This document shows positions 26,061 through 34,874 of a DNA stretch of 64,000 nt, in pieces. The DNA comes from Variovorax sp. WS11 (GTDB taxonomy: Bacteria > Pseudomonadota > Gammaproteobacteria > Burkholderiales > Burkholderiaceae_C). The position numbers and the translations under genes are program-made. Numbering within the stretch: the stretch's first letter is position 1; each line of letters opens with the position of its first letter. The DNA lies in assembly GCF_010499245.1 (NCBI RefSeq), contig NZ_JAAGOW010000001.1, positions 2,108,001-2,172,000 of the forward strand, in the 5' to 3' direction. A model generated the notes under the pieces. That model ran no database searches and was not told the DNA's origin. It worked only from the letters and a program-made list of their open reading frames with translations.

Positions 26061-26351
26061 TCATACCGGACAAGCCTCCGCGAGCACCTTGGCCCGGAAG
26101 TTGTCGGGCAAGGCATTGGGCGTCAGCACGTCCACCTGCACGCCCAGCAGCTTGCCCAGCTCATGGCGGATAGCGCCGATGTCGAACAGCGTTGTCTCAG
26201 GTGTCGGGTCAATGAGGATGTCGAGGTCACTGCTGTCCGTGTCCTGGCCATGCAACACGGAACCGAACACCCGAGCGTTGCAGGCGCGATGAGACTCGAC
26301 CACATGCCGAATCGCGGCACGATTCGAGGCCAAGGCTTCAGAAGGCTTCAT
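26061..26351 (-). CDS. mntA: MNT-domain nucleotidyltransferase antitoxin
   Basis: A 96-residue minimal nucleotidyltransferase. It carries the catalytic motif VFGSVLHGQDTDSSDLDILID (GSx..DxD), with the two metal-binding Asp residues intact, and the later acid in VQVDVLTPNAL. In MntA/HepT pairs this protein neutralises the HEPN toxin by adding nucleotides to it. The toxin gene follows in the usual ATGA overlap, but its 5' end is deleted, so this is an intact antitoxin beside a damaged toxin. It is on the same strand as the fahA operon upstream, 61 bp after it, and could be read through from there. Confidence 0.85.
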   Translation of the reverse strand: MKPSEALASNRAAIRHVVESHRACNARVFGSVLHGQDTDSSDLDILIDPTPETTLFDIGAIRHELGKLLGVQVDVLTPNALPDNFRAKVLAEACPV

Positions 26352-26412
26352 GCGTTCTCCGACAATAAGATCTTCATCGTATCTCTATCTCGTCAGGTGC
26401 CGAAAAGCAAAC

Positions 26413-27693
26413 TCAGGTCCCGCGCGCCGCCTCGACCGTCCCGCTGACCTCGCCCAGCCCGATGCGCACCGCGCCTTCGCGCTCGCACCAGCCGCGCAGG
26501 ATCAGCGTGTCGCCGTCCTCCAGGAAGCTGCGGCGCTCGCCGTTGGGCAGCACGACAGGCTGTTTGCCGCTGCCTGTCAGCTCCATCAGCGAACCCGCCT
26601 CGTCGGCGTTGGGACCGGACAGCGTGCCCGACCCCAGCAGATCGCCGGGTTGCAGGTTGCATCCATTGACGGTGTGGTGCGCGACCAGTTGCGCCGGCGT
26701 CCAGTAGGCCGCGCGCGTGGTGTTGGTGCCCGACAGGCGCACAGGCGCCTCGCCGGCCTCTCCCATCTTCGCGGTCTGCAGCAGCACCTCGAGCGTGATC
26801 GACAGGGCGCCCTGGGCACGGTTGGCGGACGAGTCGAGGTACGGCAGCGGCTGCGGATCGCCGGACGCTCGCTCGAACGCCGCACGAAAGGGCGCCAGCG
26901 CCTCCATCGTCACCATCCAGGGCGACAGGGTGCTGGCGAAATTCTTCGAGAGGAACGGGCCGAGCGGCTGGTATTCCCAGCCCTGGATGTCGCGCGCGGA
27001 CCAGTCGTTGAACAGCGCGACGCCGAACAGGTGCGACTCGGCGCGATCCATGTCGATCGGTTCGCCCTGTGCGTTGCCCTGGCCGATGAACCATCCGAGT
27101 TCCAATTCGTAGTCGAGCCGCTTGGAGGGCCCGAGGCTCGGGACCTCGGCGTCGGGCGCCTTGGTCTGGCCGCGCGGCCGCTTGAAGCTGCTGCCGCTGA
27201 CGCCGATCGAGGAGGAGCGGCCGTGATAGCCGATCGGCACCCATTTGTAGTTGGGCAGCAGCGGGTTGTCGGGGCGGAACTGCTTGCCGATCGTGGTGGC
27301 GTGGTGGACGCTCGTGTAGAAATCGGTGTAGTCGCCGATGCGGCAAGGCACCGTCATCTCGACGGCCGACTGGGCCAGCAGCACTTTGGCCCACTCGGCC
27401 GCCTGCGCGCTGCCCTCGGCCAGGCCGGCGGAGATGGCGGCACGCAAGGCCTGGCGCTCGGCGGGGGCCTTGGCCATCAACACGTTCATGTCCTCGGTGT
27501 GGATGAGGCCGGTGGCCTTCAGGTCCAGCACCTGGTCGCCGATCGCGACCCCGATGCGGAAGGCCTCGGCGCTGCCGGCCGGACGGAAGCGGCCGAAGGG
27601 CAGGTTCTGGATCGGGAAATCGCAACCGGCCTGGTTGGCCGATGCGACCCAGCTGCGCAGCTGGGGGTCGTGGGTGGCGTTCGATGTGGTCAT
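26413..27693 (-). CDS. fahA: Fumarylacetoacetase
   Basis: The last enzyme of homogentisate/tyrosine breakdown: it hydrolyses fumarylacetoacetate to fumarate and acetoacetate. At 426 residues it has the full long FAH form with the N-terminal SH3-like domain ([13 protein letters not shown]). Active-site blocks are present: [40 protein letters not shown] (metal acids), [14 protein letters not shown] and the Lys-containing [11 protein letters not shown]. Start ATG 27693 overlaps the hmgA stop (ATGA), so the two genes are translationally coupled. Confidence 0.96.
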   Translation of the reverse strand: MTTSNATHDPQLRSWVASANQAGCDFPIQNLPFGRFRPAGSAEAFRIGVAIGDQVLDLKATGLIHTEDMNVLMAKAPAERQALRAAISAGLAEGSAQAAEWAKVLLAQSAVEMTVPCRIGDYTDFYTSVHHATTIGKQFRPDNPLLPNYKWVPIGYHGRSSSIGVSGSSFKRPRGQTKAPDAEVPSLGPSKRLDYELELGWFIGQGNAQGEPIDMDRAESHLFGVALFNDWSARDIQGWEYQPLGPFLSKNFASTLSPWMVTMEALAPFRAAFERASGDPQPLPYLDSSANRAQGALSITLEVLLQTAKMGEAGEAPVRLSGTNTTRAAYWTPAQLVAHHTVNGCNLQPGDLLGSGTLSGPNADEAGSLMELTGSGKQPVVLPNGERRSFLEDGDTLILRGWCEREGAVRIGLGEVSGTVEAARGT

Positions 27694-29003
27694 GGCTTGA
27701 ACTTGTCCTGGAGGCCGGCCCAGCAGTCGGCGTAGTCGTTGTCGAGCGCCGGGCTCTGCAGGGCCCAGGCGGTGGGAATGAAGCGGTAACGGCTCTCGAA
27801 CATGAAGGCCAGCGTGTTGTCCAGCTTCTGCGGCTTGAGGTCCGCGCCGCTGGCCTTCTCGAAGGCCTCCTCGTCCGGGCCGTGCGGCACCATCGCGTTG
27901 TGCAGGCTGGCGCCGCCGGGCTTGAAGCCGCCGGGCTTGGCGTCGTACTCGCCGTAGACCAGGCCCATGAACTCACTCATGAGGTTGCGGTGGTACCAGG
28001 GCGGACGGAAGGTGTCCTCCATCACCAGCCAGCGCGGCGGGAAGATCACGAAGTCGCAGTTGGCGGTGCCGGGCGTGTCGGAGGGCGAGGTCAGCACGGT
28101 GAAGATCGACGGATCCGGGTGGTCGAAGCTGATCGAACCGATGGTCATGAAGTGGGCCGTGTCGTACTTCACCGGCGCCAGGTTGCCGTGCCAGGCGACC
28201 ACGTTGAAGGGCGACTGCTTCATGGGCGCGCGCCACAGGCGGCCGGAAGATTTCTTGACCAGCTCGTAGCCGCCGGTCTCGGTCTCGAAGGCAGCCACGG
28301 GGGCCTGGAAGTCGCGCGCGTTGGCCAGGCCGTTGGAGCCGATCGGGCCCAGCTCGGGCAGGCGGAACTGGGCGCCGTAGTTCTCGCAGACGTAGCCGCG
28401 CGAAGGACCCGCGCCGGCTTCCGAGTCCGGCAGCGCGACCTTGAACACCACGCCGCGCGGCAGCAGCGCGATCTCGCCGGGCTTGACCTCGAGCACGCCC
28501 ATCTCGGTGGTGATGACCAGCCGGCCCTGCTGCGGCACGACCAGCAGCTCGCCGTCGGCATTGACGAAGGCGCGGCGCGCCATCGACTTGCTCGCGAGAT
28601 AGACGTGGGCGGCCAGGCCGCACTGCGCCTCGGCATCGCCGTTGGCGGCCAGGGTGTGCATGCCGTCGACGAAGTCGGCCTCGGCGCCGCTGAAGGGCAA
28701 GGGGTGCCAGCGCATCGGCTCGGGCGCCAGCGCGATGCTGCGGTCGGCCCCGGTCTGCCAGGCGGGCTGCGCATAGGCCTCGTAGCGGCCCGAGACCACC
28801 GAGGGCTGGCGCCGGTACATCCAGCTGCGCCGGTTCTCGTGGCGCGGCGCGGTGAAGGCGGTGCCCGAGATCAGCTCGGGGTAGAGGTCGAAGGGCGCGC
28901 GCTGCGGGCTGTTGCGGCCCTGCGGCAGGGCGCCGGGGACGGCCTCGGTGGCGTATTCGTTGCCGAAGCCGCTCTGGTAGCGCAATGCGTCGGTGCTGCT
29001 CAT
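27690..29003 (-). CDS. hmgA: Homogentisate 1,2-dioxygenase
   Basis: An Fe(II) ring-cleavage enzyme that converts homogentisate to maleylacetoacetate in the cytoplasm. The 437-residue length is standard. Signatures include the N-terminal [35 protein letters not shown] [16 protein letters not shown], the iron site in [17 protein letters not shown] and the C-terminal [17 protein letters not shown]. It starts at ATG 29003 with AGGAAG upstream. The gene is followed by fahA with a 4-bp overlap and preceded by a Bug receptor gene, so ring opening and final hydrolysis are made together. Confidence 0.97.
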   Translation of the reverse strand: MSSTDALRYQSGFGNEYATEAVPGALPQGRNSPQRAPFDLYPELISGTAFTAPRHENRRSWMYRRQPSVVSGRYEAYAQPAWQTGADRSIALAPEPMRWHPLPFSGAEADFVDGMHTLAANGDAEAQCGLAAHVYLASKSMARRAFVNADGELLVVPQQGRLVITTEMGVLEVKPGEIALLPRGVVFKVALPDSEAGAGPSRGYVCENYGAQFRLPELGPIGSNGLANARDFQAPVAAFETETGGYELVKKSSGRLWRAPMKQSPFNVVAWHGNLAPVKYDTAHFMTIGSISFDHPDPSIFTVLTSPSDTPGTANCDFVIFPPRWLVMEDTFRPPWYHRNLMSEFMGLVYGEYDAKPGGFKPGGASLHNAMVPHGPDEEAFEKASGADLKPQKLDNTLAFMFESRYRFIPTAWALQSPALDNDYADCWAGLQDKFKP

Positions 29004-29030
29004 GAGCTTCCTTTTCTGGATCCGGCGTCT

Positions 29031-29987
29031 TCAATCGACGCGGATGTTGTTGGCCTTGATGAGGCGCCCCCAGCGCTCGCGCTCGGCCTTCACATAGCTT
29101 GCCATGTCGGCCGGCGAGCCGGGAAGGCCTTCCACGCCGAGCGCGTCGAAGCGCGCCTTGACCGCGGGCGAGGCCAGCGCCTCCTGCAGCGCCTTGGCAT
29201 AGCGTGCCACCGTGGCGTCGGGCGTGCCGGAGGGCACGGTGAGGCCCTGCCAGGCATAGGCCTCGTAGCCGGCCAGGCCCTGCTCCATCAGCGTGGGCAC
29301 GTTGGGCAGCGAGGCGATGCGCTTCGCGCTGGCCACGCCGATGGCCTTGACCTTGCCCGCCTGCACGAACTGGTTGCCGCTGGCCGTGTCGACCAGCATG
29401 AAGGGCACCTGCCCGCCCAGCACGTCCTGCATGGCCGGCGCCGCGCCGCGGTAGGCCACGTGGGTGAGCTTGAGCTCGGCCTTCTCGCGCAGCAGCTCGG
29501 TCGCCAGGTGGTGCGGGCTGCCGACGCCGGCCGAGCCGTAGTTGACGCCGCCCGGCTGCGCCTTGGCCCAGGCCACGAACTCCTTCCAGTTGCTCGCCGG
29601 CACCTGCGGGCCGACCACCAGCACGAGCGGGAAGCGGGCCAGCAGGCCGACCGGCTTGAGGTTCTTCTCGGCGTCGTAGCTCAGCTTGGTAAAGAGAAAG
29701 GGGTTGGCCGCCAGCGTCGCGAAGTCGGCGGTCAGCAGGGTGTGCTCGACGTCCTTGGCGCGCACCGCGTACTCGGCCGCGATGTTGGTGGCCGCGCCCG
29801 GCTTGTTGTTGATGACGATGGGCGCGCCCAGGCTCTTGCTCATGGTCTCGGCGGTGGCGCGCGCCACCGAGTCGGAGCCGCCGCCGGCGGCATAGCCGAC
29901 CACCCATTCGATGGGCTTGCCGTCCTGGGCGGCGGCAACGAGGCTGGCGGCGGCCAGCGCGAGGCCGGCGAGGGTGGAACGAATCAT
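29031..29987 (-). CDS. Bug/TctC periplasmic solute-binding receptor (homogentisate cluster)
   Basis: A 318-residue exported receptor. Signal peptide MIRSTLAGLALAAASLVAAA precedes KPIEWVVGYAAGGGSDSVA and APIVINNKPGAATNIAAEY, the paired ligand-loop motifs of Bug proteins. LTHVAYRGAAPAMQDVLGG and VPTLMEQGLAGYEAYAW are further family blocks. It lies between the DUF2783 gene and hmgA, all on the same strand with short gaps. It probably captures an aromatic acid fed to this pathway, such as 3-hydroxyphenylacetate; the ligand is inferred from context. No TctA/TctB membrane genes are in the window. Confidence 0.9.
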   Translation of the reverse strand: MIRSTLAGLALAAASLVAAAQDGKPIEWVVGYAAGGGSDSVARATAETMSKSLGAPIVINNKPGAATNIAAEYAVRAKDVEHTLLTADFATLAANPFLFTKLSYDAEKNLKPVGLLARFPLVLVVGPQVPASNWKEFVAWAKAQPGGVNYGSAGVGSPHHLATELLREKAELKLTHVAYRGAAPAMQDVLGGQVPFMLVDTASGNQFVQAGKVKAIGVASAKRIASLPNVPTLMEQGLAGYEAYAWQGLTVPSGTPDATVARYAKALQEALASPAVKARFDALGVEGLPGSPADMASYVKAERERWGRLIKANNIRVD

Positions 29988-30017
29988 GGTGTCTCCGGTG
30001 GATCTGGATGGATGGAA

Positions 30018-30224
30018 TCAGCTGCCGCGCGCTGCGTCGAGGGCTTCGCGCAGCACCGGCATGGCGCCGATGTGGTTGGCCAGCAGCAGCACCAGGCGTG
30101 CGTTGAAGGCATGGCTCTCGTCGGTGGAAAGGCCCTGGTGCGCCTCGATCAGCGCTTCGTAGAAGTCGTCCGGCGCATCGAGGTGGGAGTCGGTGATCAG
30201 GTGGTGCGTTGTCGCTTGCGGCAC
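30018..30224 (-). CDS. DUF2783 small protein, possible hydroxylase partner
   Basis: A 68-residue soluble, mostly helical protein matching DUF2783: LDAPDDFYEALIEAHQGLS, then FNARLVLLLANHIG. It sits 12 bp behind the FAD hydroxylase gene. A two-gene hydroxylase for 3-hydroxyphenylacetate, with a flavoprotein and a small coupling protein feeding homogentisate, is established in Pseudomonas putida U (MhaA/MhaB). The gene order here resembles it, so a coupling role is proposed. I cannot confirm homology to MhaB from memory alone. Confidence 0.75.
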   Translation of the reverse strand: MPQATTHHLITDSHLDAPDDFYEALIEAHQGLSTDESHAFNARLVLLLANHIGAMPVLREALDAARGS

Positions 30225-30236
30225 GGCGCTTCTCCT

Positions 30237-31895
30237 TCAGGCTTTGGCAAGGGCACGCGCCAGCGCGGCGCGGATGGCGGACGGCGCCGGGGCGCGCCAG
30301 CGGGCGCAGACGTGCTGGTCCGGCCGCAGCAGGTAGACGGTGCCGGGCTGCGCGTCGTAGCGTTGCGCGGCCAGCGCATTCGCCTCGGCGAGCGGCACGC
30401 GCAGCACACGCAGCGCGTCGTCGGCCTCGGCAATGGCGCGGGCGCTGCTTTCCGCCGCTTCGCCTTCGCCGAACACCAGCGCGGTGAAGGCGTTGCCGCC
30501 GAGCTCGCGCAGCAGCCAGCCGCTGCGTCCGCCGGCCAGGGCGAGCGGCGCGTCCGCGGCCACGGCGCCGGGCACCATGCGGCCGCCGAAGGCATCCGCA
30601 TCGGGCGTGTTGAGCGGCGAGCCGTGCAGCGTGGCCGGCACCGAGAGCCGGCCGCTGTTCACCAGCGTGCGTGCGAAGCCGTGGCGCTTGGCCAGCGCCA
30701 GCACCGCGTCGCGGAACAGCCGGCTCACCTCGCTCTTGGGCGTGATGAAGTCGGTGGCGCGGGTCGAGTTGCGGATGTTCTCGTCGGCCGCGTACTCGCG
30801 CTCGGTGGCGTAGCTGTCGAGCAGCGCGTCCGGCGCGTCGGCGCGCAGCACGGCCGCCAGCTTCCACGCCAGGTTCTCGGCGTCCTGCACGCCCGAGTTG
30901 GCGCCCCGTGCGCCGAAGGGCGAGACGCCGTGCGCCGAGTCGCCGGCGAACAGCACGCGGCCATGCCGGAAGCGGTCCATGCGCAGGCAGGCGAAGGTGT
31001 AGACGCTGGCCCATTCGAGCTCGAACTGCACGTCCTCGCCGAGCAGCGCCTTGACGCGCGGGACGATGTTCTCGGGCTTTTTCTCTTCCTCCGGGTCGGC
31101 GTCCCAGCCGAGCTGGAAGTCGATGCGCCAGACGTTGTCGGGCTGCATGTGCAGCAGCACGCTCTGGTTGCGGTGGAACTCCGGGTCGAACCAGAACCAG
31201 CGCTCCGCCGGCCGGGCGAGCTTCATCTTGACGTCGGCGATCAGGAAGCGGTCCTTGAAGATGCGGCCCTTGCTCTCCTGGCCGATGAGCTGACGCACGC
31301 TGGAGCGGGAGCCGTCGCAGGCCGCCACGTAGCCGGCCGCGAGGCGGTAGCTGCCGTCCGGCGTCTCGATGCTCAGGAGTGCGTGGTCCTCGTGCTGCTC
31401 GACGCCGACCACCTTGTTGTTCCAGCGGATGTCGATCAGCGGCAGGGCGGCGGCGCGCTCGGCCAGGTAGCCCTCGACGTAGTACTGCTGCAGGTTGATG
31501 AAGGCCGGCCGCTCGTGGCCCTGCTCGGGCAGCAGGTCGAATTCGTAGATCTGCTCGTCGCGGAAGAAGACGCGGCCCACGTTCCATGACACGCCCTTGT
31601 CGACCATGCGGTCGCCGCAGCCGAGCCGGTCGAAGACTTCGAGCGAACGCTTGGCGAAGCAGATCGCGCGCGAGCCGGTCGAAAGGCGGTTGTCGTTGTC
31701 GAGCAGGACCACGGGGATCTGCTGCTGGGCGAGGTCGATGGCGAGTGCGAGGCCGACGGGGCCGGCGCCGACCACGACCACCGGGTGGCGCACCGGGGTG
31801 GCGGCGGCCTGGTCGGCATGGCGGACGTAGTCGAAGGTGAGCTTCTGGTAGTCGAGCGGTTCCCCGCGGACCGACGCGAGGTCGTTCAGCTTCAT
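30237..31895 (-). CDS. FAD-dependent aromatic hydroxylase (MhpA/MhaA-like)
   Basis: A 552-residue class A flavoprotein monooxygenase. FAD motifs are HPVVVVGAGPVGLALAIDLA at the N-terminus, GYVAACDGSRSSVRQLI in the middle and VLFAGDSAHGVSPFGARGAN at the end. A C-terminal thioredoxin-like domain (to GTVYLLRPDQHVCARW) marks the phenol hydroxylase/MhpA subgroup. Start ATG 31895 (MKLNDLASVRG) is preferred over the open frame to 31985. It stands upstream of DUF2783, the Bug receptor, hmgA and fahA. The most economical role is hydroxylation of 3-hydroxyphenylacetate to homogentisate, with NAD(P)H and O2. The substrate is inferred. Confidence 0.87.
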   Translation of the reverse strand: MKLNDLASVRGEPLDYQKLTFDYVRHADQAAATPVRHPVVVVGAGPVGLALAIDLAQQQIPVVLLDNDNRLSTGSRAICFAKRSLEVFDRLGCGDRMVDKGVSWNVGRVFFRDEQIYEFDLLPEQGHERPAFINLQQYYVEGYLAERAAALPLIDIRWNNKVVGVEQHEDHALLSIETPDGSYRLAAGYVAACDGSRSSVRQLIGQESKGRIFKDRFLIADVKMKLARPAERWFWFDPEFHRNQSVLLHMQPDNVWRIDFQLGWDADPEEEKKPENIVPRVKALLGEDVQFELEWASVYTFACLRMDRFRHGRVLFAGDSAHGVSPFGARGANSGVQDAENLAWKLAAVLRADAPDALLDSYATEREYAADENIRNSTRATDFITPKSEVSRLFRDAVLALAKRHGFARTLVNSGRLSVPATLHGSPLNTPDADAFGGRMVPGAVAADAPLALAGGRSGWLLRELGGNAFTALVFGEGEAAESSARAIAEADDALRVLRVPLAEANALAAQRYDAQPGTVYLLRPDQHVCARWRAPAPSAIRAALARALAKA

Positions 31896-31920
31896 GCTGG
31901 TCTCCGGGTTCTGTGGGGGC

Positions 31921-32880
31921 TCAGCCTTCGAGCGTCTTCCACATCTCGACGTCGCGCTCGGCGGTCCAGATGCGCGGATCGGCATGCTTCGTGACCTCGT
32001 CGTAGCAGCGCGTCACGTCGAAGGGCATGCAGTGGTCGAAGATCACCCAGTGCCCGTACTTGGGCTTGAGCGCGGCGAAGGTGTCCTTGTAGACCGCGTT
32101 CAGGTCCTTGCCCGCAGCGACGCCCTTCTGCACGCTGGCGTACACATCGGCGATGAAGTCGCGCGTTTCCGTCAGGCCCTTGGCCACGTCCTCGGGCGTG
32201 GTCAGCGCGGCGCCGCGGCCGGGCACCAGCGCCTTGGGCTGCAGCGCGGCGAGGTTGTCCAGCGTCTTGGGCCAGTCCTTGAAGTAGGCGTCGCCGGCAT
32301 AGGGCGTGGCGCCGAACTCGACCAGGTCGCCCGACAGCAGCGCGCGCTCCTGCGGGAGCCACACGACGGTGTCGCCCTTGGTGTGGCCGCGCCCGAGCTG
32401 CAGCAGCTGCACTTCGAGCTTGCCCAGCCACAGTGTCATCTTGCCGGTGAAGGTCATGGTCGGCCAGGTCATGCCGGGCGGCACCGTTTCGACGCCTGCG
32501 AACAGGCGCGGGAAGCGGCCGATCTCGCTGGCCTTGTCCTGCTCGCCGCGCTCGACGATGAGGTCATACGTGTCCTGGCTCGCGAGGATGTGCTCGGCCC
32601 CGTAGGCGCTGGCGCCGAGCACGCGCACGGCGTGGTAGTGGGTGAGCACCACGTACTTGATGGGCTTGTCGGTCACCTCGCGGATGCGGCGGATCACGTC
32701 CTGCGCCATCGCGGGCGTGGCCTGCGTGTCGGCCACCAGCACGGCGTCGTCGCCGATGACGATGCCGGTGTTGGGGTCGCCCTCGGCCGTGTAGGCCCAG
32801 GCGTGCTCGGAAATCTGGCTGAAAGTGACCTTCTTTTCTTCGAGGTCGGCTTGGCTGGCGAATACCTTGGTCTGGCTCAT
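31921..32880 (-). CDS. Metallo-beta-lactamase-fold hydrolase with altered metal motif
   Basis: A 319-residue MBL-fold protein, first gene of the homogentisate cluster. It shows GIVIGDDAVLVADTQ (strand and first Asp), LGRGHTKGDTVVWLP (third motif His) and ERALLSGDLVEFG (bridging Asp). The central HxHxDH motif reads THYHAVRVLG, so the two His are present but the following Asp and His are lost. This suggests one metal ion or changed chemistry. The C-terminal third is helical. It is read from ATG 32880 in the intergenic region shared with the IclR gene. The role in aromatic degradation is unknown; an ester or lactone intermediate is possible. Confidence 0.85.
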   Translation of the reverse strand: MSQTKVFASQADLEEKKVTFSQISEHAWAYTAEGDPNTGIVIGDDAVLVADTQATPAMAQDVIRRIREVTDKPIKYVVLTHYHAVRVLGASAYGAEHILASQDTYDLIVERGEQDKASEIGRFPRLFAGVETVPPGMTWPTMTFTGKMTLWLGKLEVQLLQLGRGHTKGDTVVWLPQERALLSGDLVEFGATPYAGDAYFKDWPKTLDNLAALQPKALVPGRGAALTTPEDVAKGLTETRDFIADVYASVQKGVAAGKDLNAVYKDTFAALKPKYGHWVIFDHCMPFDVTRCYDEVTKHADPRIWTAERDVEMWKTLEG

Positions 32881-32899
32881 CGGGGGTCTCCTGGAAAAA

Positions 32900-32935
32900 A
32901 TTCGTCTAAACCGAATTAATTTGCTCTGAACGAAT
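32900..32935. promoter_or_regulatory. Inverted repeat ATTCGT-24 bp-ACGAAT
   Basis: ATTCGT (32900-32905) and ACGAAT (32930-32935) flank an AT-rich core 20-55 bp before the MBL-hydrolase start. This is where a promoter and operator for the leftward homogentisate operon would be expected. A candidate IclR-type site. Confidence 0.4.
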
Positions 32936-32969
32936 GACGCGGAGTGTAGTGGGCGATTCGGATCATGTC

Positions 32970-32986
32970 TAATGCTTTCTGCATTA
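32970..32986. promoter_or_regulatory. Palindrome TAATGC-5 bp-GCATTA before the IclR gene
   Basis: TAATGC TTTCT GCATTA is a perfect 6-bp inverted repeat that ends 20 bp before the IclR start at 33007. It would fall inside the coding region if the earlier ATG at 32965 were used, which favours 33007. Candidate autoregulatory operator. Confidence 0.5.
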
Positions 32987-33006
32987 ACGAACGCGGGAAC
33001 AGGGTC

Positions 33007-33840
33007 ATGGCCACGGACGACAGCAGCAGCGACCGCGCGCAGCGCGGCATCCAGAGCATCGAGGTGGGCGGCCAACTGCTGCGTGCCCTGGTGCACCACG
33101 GCCGGCCGATGGCGTTGAAGGACCTCGCGCGCGAGGCCGAGATGTCGCCCGCCAAGGCGCATCCCTACCTGGTCAGCTTCAGCCGGCTGGGGCTGATCGA
33201 GCAGGACCGTTCCAGCGGCCACTATCTGCTCGGTCCGCTCGCCTTGCAACTGGGGCTGATCAGCCTGCAGCAGGCCGACCCGGTGCACGTCGCCACGCCG
33301 CTGGTGGCGGCATTGGTCGAGGAGATCGGCCATACCACCGCCATTGCCGTGTGGGGCGACCGCGGCGCCACCATCGTGCGGGTGGCCGAGTCGCCGGCCG
33401 CGCTGCACATGAGCATGCGGCACGGCACGGTGTTCTCGCTGACCAGCACCGCCTCGGGCCGGCTGTTCGGCGCCTACCTGCCGCCCGAGGAGGTCAAGCG
33501 CATGCTGGAGAAAGAGCGGCGGCGCGAAAAGAGCAGCATCGCCGAGCCCGCGCGCCACGTGGGCATGCCGCCGGCGCCCCCGCTGCCGGACTGGAAGAGC
33601 TTCGAGGCGCAGCTGCATGCGGTGCGCGAGCACGGCATGAGCCGCTCCGATGGCGAGATCGTGCCGGGCGTGAGCGCGATGTCGGCGCCGGTCTTCGACC
33701 ACACGGGCGCGATCGCGCTGGCGATCACGTCGATCGGCACCACGGCGATCTTCGATGCGAGCTGGGAGGGCCCGGTCGCGCAGGCGCTGAAGCGCTGCGC
33801 CGGCGAGGTCTCGCAGCGGCTGGGCGCGGCCCGGCGCTGA
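33007..33840 (+). CDS. IclR-family regulator of the homogentisate cluster
   Basis: A 277-residue IclR protein: N-terminal winged helix (IEVGGQLLRALVHHGRPMALKDLAREAEMSPAKAH), linker helix and a GAF-like effector domain ending VFDHTGAIALAITSIG. IclR proteins repress or activate aromatic catabolic operons and bind short palindromes. Start ATG 33007 has GGAACAGGG upstream and leaves the palindrome at 32970-32986 outside the gene; an ATG at 32965 is in frame. It is divergent from the MBL-hydrolase/hydroxylase/hmgA/fahA run with a 126-bp shared control region, so it very likely regulates that operon. Confidence 0.9.
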   Translation: MATDDSSSDRAQRGIQSIEVGGQLLRALVHHGRPMALKDLAREAEMSPAKAHPYLVSFSRLGLIEQDRSSGHYLLGPLALQLGLISLQQADPVHVATPLVAALVEEIGHTTAIAVWGDRGATIVRVAESPAALHMSMRHGTVFSLTSTASGRLFGAYLPPEEVKRMLEKERRREKSSIAEPARHVGMPPAPPLPDWKSFEAQLHAVREHGMSRSDGEIVPGVSAMSAPVFDHTGAIALAITSIGTTAIFDASWEGPVAQALKRCAGEVSQRLGAARR

Positions 33841-33935
33841 GGCCAGGCGCTGGACCCCAGCGCGCCGGGCCGCCTCGGACCTCCCGCACTCGCGCTAGAT
33901 TCCGGCTGTCCGCCTGCCACCCCGCCGAGGTCCCC

Positions 33936-34871
33936 GTGCCCCACGAAACTGCTCTTTCCCTCAAGCATCCGGCCGCGCTGCGCTACTTCTACGAGGTCGC
34001 CAAGGCCGGATCGTTTCGGCAGGCGGCGGAGCACACGCACATCGCGGTGTCGGCCATCAACCGCCACGTCAAGCACCTCGAAGACCAGGTCGGCATCCTG
34101 CTGTTCGAGCGGGGACGCGGGCGCAGCGGCCTTCGGCTCACCGCGGCGGGCGAGATCTTCCTGCACCACGTCAAGCGCGCGATGAGCGAGCTCGCGGCCG
34201 CCAGCAGCGAGCTCGATGCACTGCGGGGGCTGCACCGCGGAACCGTCAACTTCGGCGTCAACGAAGGCATCTGGCGCGAGCTGCTGCCCCACCTGCTGCT
34301 GGGCTTCAAGAAGGCGCATCCGGACATCGACTACCGCATCACGGTCGGCAACTCGAGCCGCCTGGTCGAGCTGGTGCAGGAGGACGAGATCGACTTCGCA
34401 CTGGCCTTCAATCCGCAGCTGAATGCAGGGCTGGAGGTGCTGGTCAAGCGCAACGTCGAAAGCGGCGTGATGGTGCCGCGCACGCATCCGCTGGCGAAGC
34501 GGAAGTCCATCCGCTTGAGCGAGTGCGCGGCCTACGACCTGGTGATGCCCGACGCCTCGCTCGCGCTGCGCGCCACGCTGGACCAGATGTTCGCGCGCGC
34601 CGGCATCAAGCCGCGCGTCGTGCTCACGACCAACTCCTACGAGATCATGCGCAGCGCGACGGAGGCCGGCGTCGGCATCGCGATCCTGACGCAGCACCTG
34701 TTCCACCACGCGCATGCGCGGCGCGGCGCCGCCTTCGTGCCGATCCGGGAAGCGCTCATCGGTCCGCAGGTGCTGGCGTGCTGTGCGCGCAAGGGACGGC
34801 ACCTCTCCGGCGCGGCGCTGGCGATGATCGCGCAGATGGAAAGCGCACTGAAGGACGAGGCCGGCCCTTGA
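33936..34871 (+). CDS. LysR-type regulator
   Basis: A 311-residue LysR protein beginning at GTG 33936, with GAGG upstream. The helix-turn-helix is in LRYFYEVAKAGSFRQAAEHTHIAVSAINRHVKHLE. The effector domain starts at HRGTVNFGVNEGIWRELLPHLLLGF. The stop codon is followed within 3 bp by a perfect 27-bp palindrome, and a CoA-ester operon begins 97 bp downstream on the same strand. It is therefore a candidate regulator of that operon, though not in the classical divergent layout. Confidence 0.9.
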   Translation: MPHETALSLKHPAALRYFYEVAKAGSFRQAAEHTHIAVSAINRHVKHLEDQVGILLFERGRGRSGLRLTAAGEIFLHHVKRAMSELAAASSELDALRGLHRGTVNFGVNEGIWRELLPHLLLGFKKAHPDIDYRITVGNSSRLVELVQEDEIDFALAFNPQLNAGLEVLVKRNVESGVMVPRTHPLAKRKSIRLSECAAYDLVMPDASLALRATLDQMFARAGIKPRVVLTTNSYEIMRSATEAGVGIAILTQHLFHHAHARRGAAFVPIREALIGPQVLACCARKGRHLSGAALAMIAQMESALKDEAGP

Positions 34872-34874
34872 TGG

